NCBI GenBank assembly: GCA_963817335.1
Contig: CAWFNX010000001.1
Coordinates: 1,240,001-1,304,000, forward strand
Direction: 5' to 3'
Source: AV40 sp963817335
Lineage (GTDB): Bacteria; Verrucomicrobiota; Verrucomicrobiia; Chthoniobacterales; UBA10450
DNA length: 64,000 nucleotides
Under the pieces are notes generated by a model. It was not told where the DNA came from and did not search any database. It saw only the letters and a program-made list of their open reading frames with translations. This document shows, in pieces, positions 62,641-64,000 of the stretch; the first letter of the stretch is position 1; every line of letters begins with the position of its first letter. The position numbers and the translations under genes were made by a program.

Positions 62641-64000
62641 AGTCACTAGGGTCGCGTCTGACCTACTACTATGCGCTCGTCGTTATGTGTACGGTCACTT
62701 CGACGTTGATCATTGGCTACTTGCTTCTGCGCAACCAGCTGATTCACGGAATTGATCTCCTGAACAACGCCGAGTTTCGCGAGATTCATGATCGAGTTGA
62801 AGTTCAAAATGGTCGGATTGCGGAAGGTGATTTTTTGCGACGAGTGGGCGAGCACGCGGAGATCGACGCGCAGCTTTATTTTTTTCAGGTCCGTAGAAAT
62901 GGCAAGGTGCTGTTTCGATCCCCGAACATGCGCAATGCTGTTTTCGAGACGAATCCGCGTGGCGAGACCAACTGGACTGCGACAACGGCCAAGCTCGGAG
63001 GCGTGCGGATTGGGCAATTCCCGGAAGGCGAGTTCAACGTGCAGATCGCGACGTCGTTGCGCAGCATCGAGCACTTCTCCAAGTATTATCTTCAGGCCGG
63101 CTTGGTTGTGTCGGGGGTTGCTGCGGTTCTGAGTATTATTTTTGGCCACCGCTTGAGTCGCCTGGCGCTGGACCCTATTCGACGCATCCAACGAACGGCA
63201 GAACGCATCAACGCAGATAATCTAAGCGCGCGCATCCCTACGGACAACGCCAACGACGAGATTACAGCCTTGGCCCGCCTTCTCAATCGAATGTTCGACC
63301 GTTTGGAAGTTTCCTTCAACCGACTCTGGCGTTTTGCCGGCGATGCATCGCACGAATTGAAAACGCCACTTTCCGTAATGCGGCTTCAATCTGAGAAGCT
63401 TCTCCTGCACGGTGATTTGCCCGCTAATCAACAAGAAGTCGTTCAACAACAACTTGAAGGCATCAATCGACTAAGCTCCGTGATTGAAAAGCTTCTGTTC
63501 CTTGCCAAATCCGACGTCGGCGGAATCCGCCCCAACCTAAAGTCACAGAACACCGCCAAGTTCATCCAACATTTCCGCGAGGATGCTCAGATCCTTTGCG
63601 AGGATCAGGGCATCTCCCTTGAAGTCACGCGAAATGAAAGTTTGCCAGCCATGTTTGACGCTACGCTGCTTCGTCAAGTCCTGTTCAATCTGCTGACCAA
63701 TGCGCTGCGCGTTACTCCAGCCGGAGGCTGTATCACAGTTGCATCATGGCGAGATGACGGGTGCTGGAAAGTGAAGATCGAAGATACTGGACCCGGCTTG
63801 CCCAGAGTGGACTTGCAAAAAATCTTTGAACCTTTCATACGTGCTCACTCGACTGGCGAGCCTGATTCACACGACGACAAGGGAGTGGGTCTGGGTCTCG
63901 CCATTTGTCGCAGCGTGATCGAGATCCACCAAGGAAACATTCGCGCCGAGAATCGCCAGCCTGGGCCGGGACTTCGCGTCTCCTTTGAACTGCCACTTGT
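62637..64000 (+). CDS. sensor histidine kinase (C-terminus cut by window end)
   Basis: The reading frame starts at ATG 62637, overlapping the regulator stop, and runs open to the window edge. An N-terminal helix (LTYYYALVVMCTVTSTLIIGYLLL), a periplasmic domain, a second helix (GLVVSGVAAVLSIIFG) and a HAMP linker lead to the H-box DASHELKTPLSVM. The N-box is NLLTNALRVTP, followed by DTGPGLPR and GVGLGLAICRSV. It is a complete CusS/BaeS-type kinase except for the last residues. The periplasmic sensor is short, about 110 residues. Confidence 0.93.
   Translation, partial: MKSLGSRLTYYYALVVMCTVTSTLIIGYLLLRNQLIHGIDLLNNAEFREIHDRVEVQNGRIAEGDFLRRVGEHAEIDAQLYFFQVRRNGKVLFRSPNMRNAVFETNPRGETNWTATTAKLGGVRIGQFPEGEFNVQIATSLRSIEHFSKYYLQAGLVVSGVAAVLSIIFGHRLSRLALDPIRRIQRTAERINADNLSARIPTDNANDEITALARLLNRMFDRLEVSFNRLWRFAGDASHELKTPLSVMRLQSEKLLLHGDLPANQQEVVQQQLEGINRLSSVIEKLLFLAKSDVGGIRPNLKSQNTAKFIQHFREDAQILCEDQGISLEVTRNESLPAMFDATLLRQVLFNLLTNALRVTPAGGCITVASWRDDGCWKVKIEDTGPGLPRVDLQKIFEPFIRAHSTGEPDSHDDKGVGLGLAICRSVIEIHQGNIRAENRQPGPGLRVSFELPL

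Overview
The window is a moderately GC-rich bacterial chromosome segment. It carries about 50 protein genes and no rRNA, tRNA, CRISPR array or recognisable transposase gene. The gene content fits a soil Verrucomicrobiota bacterium, perhaps of the Chthoniobacterales/Udaeobacter type: a gram-negative envelope (Lnt, a PagL-like deacylase), NamZ/DUF1343, a fused MFS/spermidine synthase, DUF885 and DUF2911 proteins, BshA, and hairpin mini-repeats in many gaps. That assignment is inference. No marker gene settles it.

Layout. 0-10 kb: a cut-off Tat-type HisC-like aminotransferase, an MtfA-like peptidase, a secreted S1/P1 nuclease, a membrane-anchored serine hydrolase, a Mut7-C protein, NamZ and Lnt. 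10-21 kb: a phosphosugar mutase, sucC and sucD separated by three unrelated genes, an M48 peptidase, an esterase, a Nudix hydrolase and a broken GIY-YIG nuclease inside inverted repeats. 21-29 kb: a PagL-like protein, a frameshifted FAD oxidoreductase, a fused MFS/spermidine synthase and citrate synthase.

29-51 kb is the centrepiece, a nucleobase-catabolism island in two divergent arms. The leftward arm (39.7 to 29.1 kb) carries urate oxidase, XdhC, an M20 amidohydrolase, PreA, a CoA-acylating semialdehyde dehydrogenase, dihydropyrimidinase, an NCS1 permease, a YidH-like protein and a class III aminotransferase. The rightward arm (39.8 to 50.0 kb) carries OHCU decarboxylase, HIU hydrolase, allantoicase, allantoinase, a DUF6986/HpcH-like aldolase, XdhA, XdhB and adenine deaminase. 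A guanine-deaminase-like gene follows on the other strand. Together they encode most of adenine/guanine to ureidoglycolate and uracil to acetyl-CoA. Between about 33.5 and 47.2 kb many of these genes carry frameshifts, most often by one base, with the highest density in xdhA/xdhB. This is either assembly/sequencing error or recent decay.

51-64 kb: a sirtuin, DUF885 and DUF2911 proteins, a bacillithiol-like neighbourhood (secreted PIG-L deacetylase, a 42-residue membrane protein, a sodium:solute symporter, a short BshC-like protein, BshA), an MBL-fold hydrolase, and an OmpR-type two-component system whose kinase is cut by the window end.

Several families of hairpin mini-repeats lie between genes, at gene ends and in frame inside genes. 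They supply stop codons to several genes.
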